Numbered from the stretch's first letter, positions 17,780 through 26,879 are shown. The stretch: 64,000 bases of DNA from Parafrigoribacterium mesophilum (GCF_039652555.1 NZ_JBDJAF010000001.1:1426001-1490000), one strand, 5' to 3'. Notes: generated by a model from the sequence alone, not told the origin. Program-made: numbers and translations.

Positions 17780-18617
17780 GGTCACGCCAAGAGTGCTGCG
17801 GGTCGTATCCCAGCACCCTTCGCGCTTTGTCGATGGACAGCAGCGTCTCGTGCTCGCCAAGAGTCTTTCTGACCTCGACATCCGGGAACACTTCGGCGGC
17901 CAGACTGGTGCTGGAGCGGCTCATGACGGTGTCCTCCGCGGCGATGATGTAGGTGTCGAACCCGCGTTTGTGCAGTTCCAGGGCCTTCGCCACCGCCTGG
18001 GCGCCGTCGCGCGCATCGATGTAGCCCCAGAGATTCCACTTGCGGATGCCCGGGTCAGCGTCGAAGTCATCGAACGCCGCATAGTCCTCCGGGACCATGA
18101 CATTGGAGAATCGCAGCGCGGTAATGCTCAGCTCCGGATCCCAGCGGACAAGCTTGGACGCCAACTCCTCCTCGAGATGCTTCGTCAGCGCATACACCGA
18201 CTCCGGGCGGGACGGGTATTGCTCGTCTACCGGAAGGTAGGGCGGCGGCACATCGAACGGGATGCCGAGCAGCGTCTCGCTGGCGGCGTAGACGATGGTC
18301 TTGATCCCGGCCCGGCGACAACCTTGGAACACATTGAAGGTCGCCAGCATGTTGTTGTGGAAGGTTTGCGCATCCGCCAGGATGCCACCGGCGGGGGCCG
18401 CGGCGAGGTGCACGACGGCGTCCAGGCCGTTGTGACGATCGTTGATGCCGAACAAGGCGTCGACGGTCTGTCCGTAGTCGGTGAGGTCGATCTGGGTGAA
18501 GCCCGGTCCGCGCTCGCCCACGGCATCGAGCACGTGAACGGCGTGCCCCGCCTCTTTCAGCACGCGCACGACGGTGCTGCCCAGTTTTCCGGAGCCTCCG
18601 GTTACAGCAATTCGCAT
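17772..18617 (-). CDS. NAD(P)-dependent sugar epimerase/dehydratase
   Basis: Extended short-chain dehydrogenase of 281 residues. The N-terminal Rossmann motif is RIAVTGGSGKLGSTVVRVLKE, the aspartate in HVLDAVG points to NAD, and the active-site YxxxK is YALTKHLEEEL near residue 143. VVHLAAAPAGG is typical of the GalE/uronate-dehydrogenase-like group. It could act on a nucleotide sugar or a uronate; substrate is not determinable. It is transcribed with the membrane protein downstream. Confidence 0.8.
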   Translation of the reverse strand: MRIAVTGGSGKLGSTVVRVLKEAGHAVHVLDAVGERGPGFTQIDLTDYGQTVDALFGINDRHNGLDAVVHLAAAPAGGILADAQTFHNNMLATFNVFQGCRRAGIKTIVYAASETLLGIPFDVPPPYLPVDEQYPSRPESVYALTKHLEEELASKLVRWDPELSITALRFSNVMVPEDYAAFDDFDADPGIRKWNLWGYIDARDGAQAVAKALELHKRGFDTYIIAAEDTVMSRSSTSLAAEVFPDVEVRKTLGEHETLLSIDKARRVLGYDPQHSWRDHA

Positions 18618-18686
18618 TCGGGTTCCTCACACTGCACGGGTAGTGCCAGTGTGGCACGATCCCGGCACCACAGAGGCGGCGACAGG

Positions 18687-20183
18687 CTACCGGCCGCCAG
18701 CCAGCGGAAGTTCCACGCGGAAGACCGTGTCGCCGGGCACGCTGGTCACCGATACGGTTCCGCCGTGGCTGGCGACCACGGCGCGCACGATCGCGAGGCC
18801 GAGCCCTGTCGAGCCGGTGGCCCTCGAGCGGGAACGCTCACCGCGCGCGAACCGCTCGAACAGCACCGCCCGGATGTCATCGGGGATTCCGGGGCCATTG
18901 TCGGCGACAGCGATGACCGCGGTTGCCTCGCCGGTGCCGAGCGTGACGGTGACCTGGGTGCCCGCTGGAGTGTGGATCCTCGCGTTGGCCAGCAGGTTCA
19001 TGACGACCTGGTGCAGCCGCGTCGCGTCTCCGCTGACCACGACCGGGGCATCCGGTACGTCGAGGCGCCATTCATGCTCCCCTCCGGCGGCGTGCGCGTC
19101 ACTGACCGCGTTGACCAGCAGTGGACCCAGATCGACCGGGGCGCGCTGCAGGTCGCGGCCTTCATCGAGACGTGCCAGCAGGAGCAGGTCCTCCACGAGT
19201 GACGTCATCCGCACCGCCTCGGATTCCACCCGGCCAATCGAGTGCACCACGTCGTCGGGCAACACGTAGTCTCCACGCCGGGTGAGTTCGGCATACCCGC
19301 GGATCGACGCGAGCGGTGTGCGCAATTCGTGACTCGCATCCGCTACGAACTGCCGCACCTTGTTCTCGCTCGCCTGGCGGGCGGTGAGGGCGGAGGCGAC
19401 GTGGTCGATCATCCGGTTGATGGCGGCGCCGACCTTGCCGACCTCGGTGCTCGGGTCGGCGTCGCGCTCCGGCACGCGCACAGCCAGCGCGACCTCGCCG
19501 CGGTCGAGCGGGAGGGCCGACACGTCCGAGGCGGTCTGGACCACGCGGTCGAGCGGACGCAAGGCCAGACGCACGATGGCGGTGCCGCCCACGGCGGCGA
19601 GCGCGAGCGCGGCGGCCGTGACCAACGCGATCACCACGACGAGTCGCACGAGGGTGGCCTGCACTTCCCCCATCGGCAGCCCGGTGACCAGGAGCGCATC
19701 CGCCGCGATGCGATTCACCGCGACGCGGTAGTCCCCCAGCCCGCCGCCCAGGCCGACCGTTGCGGGTTTGCCGTCGGCGTGGACGGTGAGTAACCGGGAG
19801 ATCTGCTCGGCGGACAACGCATGCTCCGCACCGGACGCATCCAACACCCCGGCGACGCTGCCGCGGCTGGTGATCACGGCGCCGAGCATCTCGGGACGTT
19901 GCCCCGGCAGGGTGAGAAAGCCCGGGGTGGCCACCGAGGCGTCCGGCTCACCGACCACCTGCCGAGACCGTCCGGTGGTGGACGTGAGCTGGCTGTCCAG
20001 CCGATCAAGCAGGAAACCCTGCAGCGCAAGCACTCCCACCGTGCCGATGATGATGCTGGTCACCGCCAGCAGTCCGACGACGCTGACGACGAGCCGGCGG
20101 CGCAGGGTCCAGCCGGCGGGGTGGAGAACTGCTCGCATCCGGTGCGACGGCGGATACGGCACCGGCGGTGCGGCATCCATCAT
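18687..20183 (-). CDS. OmpR-partner sensor histidine kinase
   Basis: A membrane sensor kinase of 498 residues. TM1 is VVSVVGLLAVTSIIIGTVGVLAL, with an extracytoplasmic sensor of about 120 residues, then TM2 (VRLVVVIALVTAAALALAAVGG). A HAMP linker follows, then the H-box FVADASHELRTPLASIRGYAEL, N-box LHQVVMNLLANARIHTP and ATP lid VADNGPGIPDD with TGLGLAIVRAVVASHGG. The ATG at 20183 overlaps the stop of the upstream response regulator (ATGA), so the pair is coupled. Signal unknown. Confidence 0.92.
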   Translation of the reverse strand: MMDAAPPVPYPPSHRMRAVLHPAGWTLRRRLVVSVVGLLAVTSIIIGTVGVLALQGFLLDRLDSQLTSTTGRSRQVVGEPDASVATPGFLTLPGQRPEMLGAVITSRGSVAGVLDASGAEHALSAEQISRLLTVHADGKPATVGLGGGLGDYRVAVNRIAADALLVTGLPMGEVQATLVRLVVVIALVTAAALALAAVGGTAIVRLALRPLDRVVQTASDVSALPLDRGEVALAVRVPERDADPSTEVGKVGAAINRMIDHVASALTARQASENKVRQFVADASHELRTPLASIRGYAELTRRGDYVLPDDVVHSIGRVESEAVRMTSLVEDLLLLARLDEGRDLQRAPVDLGPLLVNAVSDAHAAGGEHEWRLDVPDAPVVVSGDATRLHQVVMNLLANARIHTPAGTQVTVTLGTGEATAVIAVADNGPGIPDDIRAVLFERFARGERSRSRATGSTGLGLAIVRAVVASHGGTVSVTSVPGDTVFRVELPLAGGR

Positions 20184-20926
20184 CCAGGCGCCTTGATCAT
20201 GTAGCCAACACCGCGCACGGTACGGATCATCGGCTTCTCGCCGGCGTCGATCTTCTTGCGCAGGTAGGAGATGTAGATCTCGACGATGCTCGACCTGCCG
20301 CCGAAGTCGTAGCTCCACACCCGATCGAGGATCTGCATCCGGCTCATCACCCGCCTAGGGTTCCGCATGAGAAAACGGAGCAGTTCGAATTCTGTGGCGG
20401 TCAACTCGATCTGCCGATCAGCGCGGCGCACCTCATAGCTTTCCTCGTTGAGCACGAGATCTCCCACCTGCAGCAGCGGGTCGACGGTCTCGGACACGAC
20501 GGTGGTGGAGCGGCGGATCAGCCCGCGCAGCCTGGCCACCAGTTCCTCGAGGCTGAACGGTTTGGTGACGTAGTCGTCCCCGCCGGCGGTGAGCCCGGCG
20601 ATCCGGTCGTCCAAGGAATCCTTCGCGGTGAGGAAGAGCACCGGGATGTCGGTGCCGTCGGCACGCAGCCGGCTGAGTACGCGCATCCCGTCCAGGTCGG
20701 GCAGCATGATGTCGAGGACAACGACGTCGGGCCGGAACTCCCGAATCAGACTCAGCGCGCTGTGTCCGTCGGCAGCGCTGCGCACCTCCCAGCCCTCGTA
20801 ACGCAGCGCCATCGACAGCAAATCGGTCAGCGATGCCTCGTCGTCCACCACGACGACACGAACCGGGGAACCGTCGCGGCGCCGGAACCGGGCGCTGGCC
20901 GGCGCGACAGCATCCTCTACGCTCAT
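20180..20926 (-). CDS. OmpR/PhoB-type response regulator
   Basis: About 248 residues. The receiver domain has VRVVVVDDEASLTDLL, the phosphoacceptor in PDVVVLDIMLPDLDGMRVL and the conserved lysine in DDYVTKPFSLEELVARLRG. The C-terminal winged helix has IELTATEFELLRFLMRNPRRVMSR and SSIVEIYISYLRKKID. The ATG at 20926 has GGAAGG just upstream; a TTG three codons earlier is an alternative. It is cotranscribed with the histidine kinase downstream. Confidence 0.93.
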   Translation of the reverse strand: MSVEDAVAPASARFRRRDGSPVRVVVVDDEASLTDLLSMALRYEGWEVRSAADGHSALSLIREFRPDVVVLDIMLPDLDGMRVLSRLRADGTDIPVLFLTAKDSLDDRIAGLTAGGDDYVTKPFSLEELVARLRGLIRRSTTVVSETVDPLLQVGDLVLNEESYEVRRADRQIELTATEFELLRFLMRNPRRVMSRMQILDRVWSYDFGGRSSIVEIYISYLRKKIDAGEKPMIRTVRGVGYMIKAPG

Positions 20927-20960
20927 GCCTTCCAACTATCGCCAGAATTCTGAGAGAAGA

Positions 20961-22001
20961 CTATGAGCCTGCTGGGTTTCTCACCGGTGGTTTGGCGCTG
21001 AACGCGGCATCGAAGGAGGCGGCCGGCAGCTCCCAGAGCAGCGAGCGGATGTACTGCAGCGCCTCCTTGGCGCCGTGCAGGCGGTCCATCCCGGCGTCTT
21101 CCCACTCGATGGAAATCGGCCCGGCGTAGCCGATCGACCGCAGTGCGCGGAACGCGTCCTCCCAGGGCACGTCGCCGTGGCCGGTCGAGACGAAGTCCCA
21201 CCCGCGTCGCGGGTCGCCCCACGCCAGGTGCGAACCGAGGATGCCGCCGCGGCCGGTCTGAGGCCGCAGCCGGGTGTCCTTGCAGTCCACATGGTAGATC
21301 CGGTCGGCGAAGTCGACGATGAAGCCGACGGTGTCGATGCCCTGCCAGATCAGGTGGCTCGGGTCCCAGTTGAACCCGAACGCGTTCCGGTGATCGATGG
21401 CCTCCAGCGTGCGCACGCTCGTCCAGTAGTCGTAGGCGATTTCGCTCGGATGCACTTCGTGGGCGTAGCGCACACCCTCGCCGTCGAACACGTCGAGGAT
21501 GGGGTTCCATCGATCGGCGAAGTCCTGGTAGCCGGCGTCGATGATCGACGCGGGCACCGGGGGGAACATCGCCACATACCGCCAGATGCTGGAGCCGGTG
21601 AAGCCGACCACCGTGTCGACGCCCAGTTTCCTGGCCACCTTGGCGGTGAGTTTCAGTTCCTCGGCAGCGCGCTGACGCACTCCTTCGGCCTCACCGCCGC
21701 CCCACACCCTGGGGCCCACGATGGCCTGGTGACGGAAGTCGATCGGGTCGTCGCACACCGCCTGGCCAGCCAGATGGTTGGAGATCGCGAACACCTGGAG
21801 GTTGTAACGGGCCAGAAGGTCGAGCCGCCCCTTCAGATAGGCGTCGTCCTCGGCGGCACGCCAGATATCCAGATGCTCCCCCGAACAGGCGATCTCCAGG
21901 CCGTCGTATCCCCAGTCGCTGGCGTATTTCGCGACTTGTTCCAGCGTTAGGTCGGCCCATTGTCCGGTGAACAGGGTGACCGGGTGGGTTGTTTCCGTCA
22001 T
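20961..22001 (-). CDS. Sugar phosphate isomerase/epimerase (xylose-isomerase-like TIM barrel)
   Basis: A 346-residue AP-endonuclease-2/xylose-isomerase-like barrel. Characteristic pieces are TLEQVAKYASDWGYDGLEIAC near the start, metal-ligand segments EVHPSEIAYDYW, NWDPSHLIWQGID and HVDCKDTRL, and the C-terminal ISIEWEDAGMDRLHGA. The ATG at 22001 has AAGGGA upstream and immediately follows the stop of the oxidoreductase gene. It is the third gene of an operon with a Gfo/Idh/MocA oxidoreductase and a second barrel, an arrangement typical of sugar or inositol-type polyol catabolism; substrate unknown. Confidence 0.85.
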   Translation of the reverse strand: MTETTHPVTLFTGQWADLTLEQVAKYASDWGYDGLEIACSGEHLDIWRAAEDDAYLKGRLDLLARYNLQVFAISNHLAGQAVCDDPIDFRHQAIVGPRVWGGGEAEGVRQRAAEELKLTAKVARKLGVDTVVGFTGSSIWRYVAMFPPVPASIIDAGYQDFADRWNPILDVFDGEGVRYAHEVHPSEIAYDYWTSVRTLEAIDHRNAFGFNWDPSHLIWQGIDTVGFIVDFADRIYHVDCKDTRLRPQTGRGGILGSHLAWGDPRRGWDFVSTGHGDVPWEDAFRALRSIGYAGPISIEWEDAGMDRLHGAKEALQYIRSLLWELPAASFDAAFSAKPPVRNPAGS

Positions 22002-22002
22002 G

Positions 22003-23139
22003 TCAATCGTGTCCCTTCGTTTCGTCACATCGCTCCGGCACCAGGGTGGCGGCTCTGGGATCCCACTCTTCCTCGAGGGCCGGGGCGATCTGCACGGTGC
22101 TGGTGATGTCGACACTGTCGTGACGCTCGCCGGATTCGATCGTGGAGGCCATCACATCGAGCACGTGGAAGCCGAGTTCCCCGGATGCGCGCTCCGGGCG
22201 GCCGGCACGGATGGCCCTGGCCAGTTCGACGACCCCGATGCCGCGGCTGGTCGTGGTGCCCTTCGCCGGCCAGGTGGTGATCTCGTCCCCACTGCGATGC
22301 ACCGAAATATCGCCGTCGAAGAAGTTGGGGTCCGGAACGACCATGCTGCCGTCGACTCCGGCGATCTCGAACTGGGTTCGGCGGATGTTCGAGTCGAAAC
22401 TGAACACGCTCTGCGCGCTCTGACCGCCGGCGAACTCGTAGAGCGCCCCGACATGCGTCGGCACCGTCACGTCGAAGCTCTCGCCGGACCGCGGACCCGA
22501 GGCGATGGTGCGCCGCATCCTCGACCTGGAGGTTCCGGCGCTCACCCGGGAGATCGGCCCGAAGAATTGGACCAGAGCGGTGATGTAGTACGGGCCGACG
22601 TCGAACAGGGGACCGGCGCCGTCCTGGAAGAGGAAGTCCGGGCTCGGATGCCACAGTTCCGGTCCGGGGTTCTGCATGAGCGTCAGTGCGGTGAGCGGCG
22701 TCCCGATCTCGCCGCTTTCCACCAGGCGCCGAGCCGATTGCAGGCCGGCGCCGAGGAACGTGTCCGGAGCGGATGCGGCGCGCAGTCCGGCGGCGTGGGC
22801 TGCGTCGAGCAGTTCCCTTCCGCTCGCCCTGGTGATCGCGAACGGCTTCTCGCCCCAGACGTTTTTGCCGGCCGCGAGCACCTGGAGAGCGACCTCAACG
22901 TGCACCTTGGGAATCGTGATGTTCACCACGATCTCGATGCCGTCATCGGCGAGCAGTTCGGCAACCGATCCGAAACCCGGGACGCCGAACGCGGCGGCCT
23001 GGGCCTGCGCCCTGGGCTGGTCGATGTCGGCAATGAACCGCACGTCGAGGTCGGGAAAGGCCGTGAGGTTCTTCAGATATTGGGTGCTGATCACGCCGGC
23101 GCCGATGACGCCGACGCCGACCGCGCCGGTGTCCATCAC
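22003..23139 (-). CDS. Gfo/Idh/MocA-family oxidoreductase
   Basis: An NAD(P)-dependent sugar dehydrogenase of 378 residues. The N-terminal Rossmann motif is GVIGAGVISTQYLKNLTAFP, the catalytic lysine is in the EKPFAI motif near residue 97, and DVGPYYITALVQFFGP carries the family's catalytic-domain helix. It overlaps the upstream barrel gene (ATGA) and ends two bases before the downstream barrel starts. This places an oxidation step between two isomerases in one pathway; the substrate sugar cannot be named. Confidence 0.88.
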   Translation of the reverse strand: MMDTGAVGVGVIGAGVISTQYLKNLTAFPDLDVRFIADIDQPRAQAQAAAFGVPGFGSVAELLADDGIEIVVNITIPKVHVEVALQVLAAGKNVWGEKPFAITRASGRELLDAAHAAGLRAASAPDTFLGAGLQSARRLVESGEIGTPLTALTLMQNPGPELWHPSPDFLFQDGAGPLFDVGPYYITALVQFFGPISRVSAGTSRSRMRRTIASGPRSGESFDVTVPTHVGALYEFAGGQSAQSVFSFDSNIRRTQFEIAGVDGSMVVPDPNFFDGDISVHRSGDEITTWPAKGTTTSRGIGVVELARAIRAGRPERASGELGFHVLDVMASTIESGERHDSVDITSTVQIAPALEEEWDPRAATLVPERCDETKGHD

Positions 23140-23876
23140 GCGGCCGTCCCGGTGGTGAGGAACGCGAGGCTGTCGGCGATGGCCTGGAATCGGTCGCCTC
23201 GGGAGTCGTCCAGTTCGATGACCCGCAAGGCGTCGGGGGCTGAGGCGATGATGTCCCAGATCGCCAGCGAACCGGCACCGACGGCGACCTGGTCCTTCGT
23301 GTCCGGTGTTCCCGGGCCGTCCTTGATGTGCAGCGCCTGCACCCGTCCGCCCAGGTTGTCGAGTACCGTCACCGGGTCCTGGCCGGCCACCGCGACCCAG
23401 TAGGTGTCCACTTCGAGCATCACCGCGTCATCCAGTGCGTCGGCGAACACCTCAAGGGCGGGTCGGCCCTCCAGCAGGATCGACAGCTCGTGGGAGTGGT
23501 TGTGGTACCCGACGCGCACGCCATGCTGGGCGCCGACCTTCGCCGCCGCGCCCAGCTCTGCGGCCACCGCGCGCACGCTCTCGAGGCTCCTCCAGCGTTC
23601 CGGCTCGACATAGGGTTCGATGACGGTGCCGATCCCGAGTTCTCGCGCCGCGGCAAAGACGGAGCCGGCATCGCGGCCGACGAAGTGGGCATGGGTGGTC
23701 GGCGCGGTCAACCCCGCCGCCCGTAGCGCCGAACCGAGACCACCGAACGCCGTGAAGTTGTACGGTTCGACGAGGGTGAAACCCATCCCGGCGATGCGCT
23801 CCAGCGTGCCCTGCAGATCCGCCTCCAACGCTTCGCGCACCGTGTAGAGCTGGACGGACGGCTGGGACCTGGTCAT
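23136..23876 (-). CDS. Sugar phosphate isomerase/epimerase, short TIM barrel
   Basis: A 246-residue xylose-isomerase-like barrel, first gene of the three-gene operon. It starts QPSVQLYTVREALEADLQGTL, typical of the IolE/Hyi-like group, with metal-binding segments VGYHNHSHEL, VMLEVDTYWVAVAG and LHIKDGPGT. It has no close sequence resemblance to the 346-residue barrel in the same operon, so the two probably catalyse different steps. Confidence 0.85.
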   Translation of the reverse strand: MTRSQPSVQLYTVREALEADLQGTLERIAGMGFTLVEPYNFTAFGGLGSALRAAGLTAPTTHAHFVGRDAGSVFAAARELGIGTVIEPYVEPERWRSLESVRAVAAELGAAAKVGAQHGVRVGYHNHSHELSILLEGRPALEVFADALDDAVMLEVDTYWVAVAGQDPVTVLDNLGGRVQALHIKDGPGTPDTKDQVAVGAGSLAIWDIIASAPDALRVIELDDSRGDRFQAIADSLAFLTTGTAA

Positions 23877-24028
23877 GATTCTCCTCGGATGCCGCCGCGA
23901 CGGCGCGGCGACACTTTCCCATCATCGCCCCAGACAGCGGCCACAGCCCTGAACTGCTGGGCTCATTCGCGGACGGGCCGGCGTCGAGCCGCCCCGTGGC
24001 ATCCGGAACGCGCGACAATGTGTTGGTG

Positions 24029-24631
24029 ATGACCCAGCCGACGCTCTCCTTGTTCGCGGAGCCGGCAACGCTGCCGACGCGTCGAATCGTGGCACACTCC
24101 GAGGACCGCGTCGCGTGGCTGAGAGCGCGTCGCGCCGGGGTGACGGCGACGGATGCCGCACAGCTGTCCAGCGCTCGGTCTGTGCAACGGCTCGTGCTCG
24201 AGAAACTGATCGGCGGCGGATTCGGCGGCAACTCCTACACCGATCACGGTCGCGCGCGGGAGCCGGAGATCGCCAAATGGGTGCAGGAGCGGCACGGCAT
24301 CGCACCGAGCACCGCCCTGTTCCGATCCACGACGCAACCTCTGCATCTGGCGACTCCGGACGGGATCGCGCTGCTGGATGGCGAGGTGGTCCTGGCCGAG
24401 ATCAAGACCACGAACAAGCCGTGGCGTTCGATCCCGCGTTCGTACCTGCGTCAGGTGTGGTGGCAGCAGTACGTGGTCGGTGCCGAGCGCACCCTTCTGG
24501 TGTGGGAGGAGCACGTCGACTTCGTGCCCGTGAGCGCGGAGCCGCAGTGTCGTTGGATCGAGCGGGACGACAACCAGATCCACGTACTGGTGGGGCTGGC
24601 GAATCGGGTGCTCGAACTTCTGCACCGCTGA
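24029..24631 (+). CDS. Stand-alone YqaJ/lambda-exonuclease-like nuclease
   Basis: A 200-residue PD-(D/E)xK nuclease of the YqaJ viral recombinase type. Visible motifs are WLRARRAGVTATDAAQL near residue 30 (the family's GIGASD-like motif), the conserved glutamate in DHGRAREPEIAKWV, the metal aspartate in TPDGIALLDG, AEIKTTNKPW (E-x-K) and the helix QVWWQQYVVGAERTLLVWEE. In phages such enzymes resect DNA together with a single-strand annealing protein, but no such partner or other phage gene is adjacent. The ATG at 24029 is preferred to a GTG 11 codons earlier; no strong ribosome site is seen. Confidence 0.8.
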   Translation: MTQPTLSLFAEPATLPTRRIVAHSEDRVAWLRARRAGVTATDAAQLSSARSVQRLVLEKLIGGGFGGNSYTDHGRAREPEIAKWVQERHGIAPSTALFRSTTQPLHLATPDGIALLDGEVVLAEIKTTNKPWRSIPRSYLRQVWWQQYVVGAERTLLVWEEHVDFVPVSAEPQCRWIERDDNQIHVLVGLANRVLELLHR

Positions 24632-24698
24632 AGGCCCCGGCACACTGTTTCGTGCATCGTTTCTCCACCGCCGCGGACCGTACGGTAAATTTCGGTAC

Positions 24699-25673
24699 AT
24701 GACCGCAACGGATGTCCCCACCACCATGCGTGCGATTGTTGTGGACCACCCGGGGCCGCCTGAGGTGCTCACCATCGCCGAGGCGCCCATGCCACTGCTG
24801 ATCAATTCCGAGGTGCTCGTCAAGGTGGCTGCGGCTGGGATCAATCCCATCGACGCCAAGACCCGGGCGGGTCGCGGGGCCGCGGCAGCGGTCCGCTGGC
24901 CCGCGATTCTCGGCTACGACTTCAGCGGAACCGTCGCCGCGGTACCGTTCGAGGCGCATCCGCTCCACGTGGGCGACGAGGTCTACGGAATGACGGCGAT
25001 GCCCCGCAGCGAGGGCAGCTACGCGCAATACCTGAGCGTCTCCAGCCTGAGCGTCACGAAAAAACCGGCACGACTGTCCCTTGTCGAGGCCGCGGCCGTG
25101 CCGCTGGCCGCGATGACGGCGTGGGGCATGGTCGTGGACGTGGCGCAGGCGCACCCGGGACAGCGGATGCTGATCCACGCCGGGTCCGGTGGCGTCGGCC
25201 ACTTCGCGGTGCAGTTCGCGCGGCACTTCGGTGCCGACATCACGGCGACCGGGTCCGCCGGGAACCTGGACTTCTTGCGCGAACTGGGCGCTCGTGAGGT
25301 GATCGACTACGGCTCGACCCGCTTCGAGGAGGTCGCGCACGACATGGATGTCGTGCTGGACTTGATCGGCAACGTGCACGACAATACCGGCACCCGGTCC
25401 TTGTCCACACTGCGTAAGGGCGGCCTCATGGTCAACGTTCCCACCGGAAGCTGGCCGACCGTGATGGAAGAGGCCGCCGCGGCAGGCGTTCAGGCCACCC
25501 ACTTCAAGCTGGCCCCGGACGCCCGCTTACTGGATCAGATCGGCGCGCTCATCGACTCCGGCCAGGTGCGGGTGCACGTGGACGAGGTGTTCGATTGGAA
25601 GCGGGCCGCGGCCGCGCACGCCGCCCTCGAAGGCGGGCACACGCGCGGCAAGATCGTGCTCGCGATCGCCTGA
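24699..25673 (+). CDS. Zinc-less MDR oxidoreductase (quinone reductase-like)
   Basis: A 324-residue medium-chain dehydrogenase/reductase. The NADPH-binding motif is MLIHAGSGGVGHFAVQFARHFG near residue 160, and the substrate-domain start ILGYDFSGTVAAV is typical of the quinone oxidoreductase group. The cysteine and histidine ligands of catalytic zinc are absent. TAAATTT lies about ten bases before the ATG with no Shine-Dalgarno, suggesting a leaderless transcript. Its stop codon TGA is the first three bases of an inverted-repeat element. Confidence 0.85.
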   Translation: MTATDVPTTMRAIVVDHPGPPEVLTIAEAPMPLLINSEVLVKVAAAGINPIDAKTRAGRGAAAAVRWPAILGYDFSGTVAAVPFEAHPLHVGDEVYGMTAMPRSEGSYAQYLSVSSLSVTKKPARLSLVEAAAVPLAAMTAWGMVVDVAQAHPGQRMLIHAGSGGVGHFAVQFARHFGADITATGSAGNLDFLRELGAREVIDYGSTRFEEVAHDMDVVLDLIGNVHDNTGTRSLSTLRKGGLMVNVPTGSWPTVMEEAAAAGVQATHFKLAPDARLLDQIGALIDSGQVRVHVDEVFDWKRAAAAHAALEGGHTRGKIVLAIA

Positions 25674-25758
25674 CCCGTTTCAAGGAGAATTTGACCAGTC
25701 CAGGGCCTCTCAACGGGGTTTTGGAACCTCGGCGACAGAATCTCCGTGAAACGGGTCA
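25671..25758. repeat. Inverted-repeat element, copy 1
   Basis: Perfect 12-bp terminal inverted repeats TGACCCGTTTCA (25671-25682) and TGAAACGGGTCA (25747-25758) extend imperfectly inward through GGAGA and TCTCC, around a unique centre of about 45 bp. It lies between two convergent genes: its left end supplies the MDR stop codon and the monooxygenase frame stops inside it. Copies 2-4 are at 29051, 30631 and 58361. Confidence 0.85.
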
Positions 25759-26879
25759 GGGGTCAGATGGATGCGGTTGCGCGCGGCACCGGCAGCCGCG
25801 CCCTCACCGCGAAGCGGCGGATTCATGTGCCGAGCCAGATACCGGGCGTCGCGGCGCACGCCGGTGACGGTAGCGGAAACGGCCGAGAAGAGAAACTCCT
25901 GGCCGAGAAAATACAGGCCCGGCACGGAATCGACGATTCCGCGCGCCTGAGCCGGCCGCGCTCCATCCTGGAAGCCGGGCAGGTGCACCCAGTTGAAGTC
26001 GGTGCGGTAGCCGGTGCACCAGATAACGTTGTCGACGCTCAAGGCCGAATCACCGTCGGTCATCGGCATCCCGTTCGCGACCGTGACCACCCGGGGTACC
26101 GAGCGCACCCCGGCCGCGGCGAGATCGGTCATCTTGGTACGGATGAGCGGCGCAGCGCGCGTGGTCATCGCGAGGTGCGCCTTGCGGCCAACCGGAGTCG
26201 CCATGGTCAAAACGTGCAGAGCGACGAAGCGGACCAGCGGGAGCAGAAACCGAGCCGCCGCCCTCCCGTGCCGCACCGGAAGTTGGCCGCTGGGGGTTCC
26301 GGCCAGCCACGTCGGATGCGAGCGGCTCACCTCCAGCGCGATCTCTGCCCCGGAGTTGCCGACGCCCACCACCACAACGGCCCCTGGCCGCAGCTGGGCC
26401 GGGTTTCGATACTCGCTGGAGTGCAGTTGCAGCACCTCTGGACCGATCGATGCCGCGAGCTGCGGGAGCCTCGGCCGTTGGCTGCCGCCCGTCGCCAGCA
26501 CCACGTTGTTGGCCAGCCACCGGTCGGCACCGGCGGTGACCAGGAAGCCGTCCTCATCGCGCCACACCGCGTCGACCATGACGCCGGTGTGCACGGGCAG
26601 GTCGAACCGTGCGGCGTAGTCCTCGAGGTAATCGGCTTGCTGGTCCTTGGTCGGGAAGGACAGCCGATCCTCGGGGAAGCGTACGCCGGGTAGCCCGTCG
26701 AACTTGGCCGGTGTGAACAGACGAAGCGAGTCCCAGCGCTGCCGCCAGGCATCCCCAACCCGCGCATGAGCATCCAGTATCACAAAGTCACGCTGTTGCT
26801 GCGCCAGGTAGTAGCCGAGGGCCAGCCCGGCCTGGCCGCCACCGACGACCACCGTGTCGACGTGTTCGGTGGCGTTCAT
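25710..26879 (-). CDS. Flavin-dependent monooxygenase-like oxidoreductase
   Basis: A 389-residue two-dinucleotide-binding flavoprotein. The FAD Rossmann motif is VVVGGGQAGLALGYYL near residue 11, and the NADPH Rossmann motif is VVVVGVGNSGAEIALEV near residue 169. VIWCTGYRTDFNWV and GLYFLGQEFLFSAVS are typical of CzcO/TrkA-like flavin monooxygenases. Its start overlaps the PQ-loop gene stop (ATGA). The last 17 or so codons lie inside inverted-repeat copy 1, so the native C-terminus was probably replaced by element sequence; no catalytic segment is affected. Confidence 0.85.
   Translation of the reverse strand: MNATEHVDTVVVGGGQAGLALGYYLAQQQRDFVILDAHARVGDAWRQRWDSLRLFTPAKFDGLPGVRFPEDRLSFPTKDQQADYLEDYAARFDLPVHTGVMVDAVWRDEDGFLVTAGADRWLANNVVLATGGSQRPRLPQLAASIGPEVLQLHSSEYRNPAQLRPGAVVVVGVGNSGAEIALEVSRSHPTWLAGTPSGQLPVRHGRAAARFLLPLVRFVALHVLTMATPVGRKAHLAMTTRAAPLIRTKMTDLAAAGVRSVPRVVTVANGMPMTDGDSALSVDNVIWCTGYRTDFNWVHLPGFQDGARPAQARGIVDSVPGLYFLGQEFLFSAVSATVTGVRRDARYLARHMNPPLRGEGAAAGAARNRIHLTPDPFHGDSVAEVPKPR

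Noticed and set aside
17544..19202. 552-codon plus-strand frame opposite the epimerase and histidine kinase
   Set aside because: Crosses three gene boundaries on the opposite strand and has no family features.
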